NCBI RefSeq assembly: GCF_035690525.1
Contig: NZ_DASSKM010000138.1
Span: forward strand, 1 to 14,334
Reading direction: 5' to 3'
Origin: Salinisphaera sp035690525
GTDB lineage: Bacteria > Pseudomonadota > Gammaproteobacteria > Nevskiales > Salinisphaeraceae
Length of the DNA stretch: 14,334 bases
Below, piece after piece: positions 14,022 to 14,334 of this stretch. The notes beneath the pieces are model-generated. The model worked only from the letters and a program-made list of their open reading frames with translations. It searched no databases and was not told the origin of the DNA. The position numbers were made by a program, and so were the translations under genes. Position 1 is the stretch's first letter, and the number at the start of each line of letters is the position of its first letter.

Positions 14022-14063
14022 GGATTGCCGGCCGGACGGTATGCACCGTAGCCGGCGCAATCC
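14022..14063. repeat. Large imperfect hairpin upstream of the hydrolase gene
   Basis: GGATTG (14022-14027) pairs with CAATCC (14058-14063), CCGGC with GCCGG, and ACGGT with ACCGT around the loop ATGC; a 2-base bulge and a small internal loop interrupt the stem. It lies in the 240-bp gap between hslR and the hydrolase gene and encodes no protein I can support. Confidence 0.55.
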
Positions 14064-14084
14064 GGCAAGTCAGTGATACGACGG

Positions 14085-14099
14085 CCGGCGGGGTGCCGG
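14085..14099. repeat. Short GCCGG hairpin
   Basis: CCGGC and GCCGG form a 5-bp stem with loop GGGGT, 22 bp from the larger hairpin. It belongs to the group of GCCGGC-type stems in this part of the window. Confidence 0.4.
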
Positions 14100-14133
14100 T
14101 AAACGATCTGCCGGCGAGTTGTTGTTGAGGTCC

Positions 14134-14153
14134 AAAAGCCGGTTTGCCCGCTT
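14134..14153 (-). terminator. Rho-independent terminator of hslR
   Basis: On the minus strand AAGCGGG and CCGGCTT pair (one G-G mismatch) around the loop CAAA, followed by TT of the run TTTTGG. It starts 5 bases after the hslR stop. Confidence 0.6.
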
Positions 14154-14158
14154 GTCTT

Positions 14159-14334
14159 TCAGTCGCCGTGCTTGAAGCGCCGCAGTTGGCGGCGCTGCTT
14201 CTTGTCCGGCCGGGTGGTGGGCCGTGGCGTGGACAGGCGCGCCGCCCGGCGCTCGGCGGCGCGTTCGGCCCGGCGTTGCCGGCTGGCCTCGGTTTCGGTA
14301 TACAGCATCTGGGCCTGCTCGGCCGGGCCACGCT
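14159..14334 (-). CDS. hslR: Ribosome-associated heat shock protein Hsp15, C-terminal part
   Basis: 58 codons plus stop; the start lies beyond the right edge. The fragment reads RGPAEQAQMLYTETEASRQR, continues very basic and Ala/Arg-rich, and ends RPDKKQRRQLRRFKHGD. This matches the C-terminal tail of E. coli Hsp15 (LYEETxES, RPDKKERRxLLRFKHGD). Hsp15 has an N-terminal S4 RNA-binding domain (not in the window); it binds free 50S subunits that still carry a nascent chain and helps recycle them after heat stress. The stop is at 14159-14161, followed at once by a hairpin terminator. Confidence 0.92.
   Translation of the reverse strand, partial: RGPAEQAQMLYTETEASRQRRAERAAERRAARLSTPRPTTRPDKKQRRQLRRFKHGD

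Overview
The window is GC-rich, densely coded chromosomal DNA, most likely from a gammaproteobacterium. The hisI-hisE-tatA-tatB-tatC order, the Hsp15 tail, the type II homoserine kinase and the TrkA/TrkH pair all resemble Pseudomonas-like and other high-GC gammaproteobacteria. A salt-adapted lineage such as Salinisphaera is plausible but cannot be proved from this sequence. I see no transposase, integrase, phage gene, tRNA, rRNA or CRISPR array.

Left part (1-6104, all minus strand). Reading in the direction of transcription: trkA-trkH (potassium uptake), a small TPR protein, thrB (homoserine kinase), dtd (D-aminoacyl-tRNA deacylase), then hisB-hisH-hisA. hisA begins on a GTG at 53 and runs off the left edge. 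thrB and dtd share an ATGA start/stop overlap. Candidate promoters lie in front of trkA, the TPR gene and hisB.

Middle (6216-9287, plus strand). hisI and hisE, the second and third steps of histidine synthesis, are separate overlapping genes. They are followed directly by tatA-tatB-tatC, the complete twin-arginine translocase. After a 99-bp gap comes a secreted EF-hand protein with a very methionine-rich C-terminal tail. The two his clusters point away from each other, with trk/TPR/thrB/dtd between them.

Between 9288 and 9577 there is no gene. This AT-rich stretch holds a minus-strand terminator and an unusual symmetric element made of three 10-bp units in each inverted arm.

Right part (9578-14334). 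On the minus strand are a zinc alcohol dehydrogenase, an azurin-like periplasmic copper protein and an Old Yellow Enzyme reductase, in that order of transcription. A divergent purine phosphoribosyltransferase gene (plus) converges with a dienelactone hydrolase gene (minus). The last item is the C-terminal end of hslR (Hsp15). GCCGGC-containing hairpins recur in the intergenic gaps here.

Most genes are ordinary housekeeping or redox genes. The items most worth a second look are the decamer dyad at 9462-9540, the Met-rich EF-hand protein, the E-for-Q change in the HisH glutaminase site, the long His-Met loop of the azurin, and two -10 boxes that nearly touch their start codons. I found no evidence for a wholly new multi-gene system.
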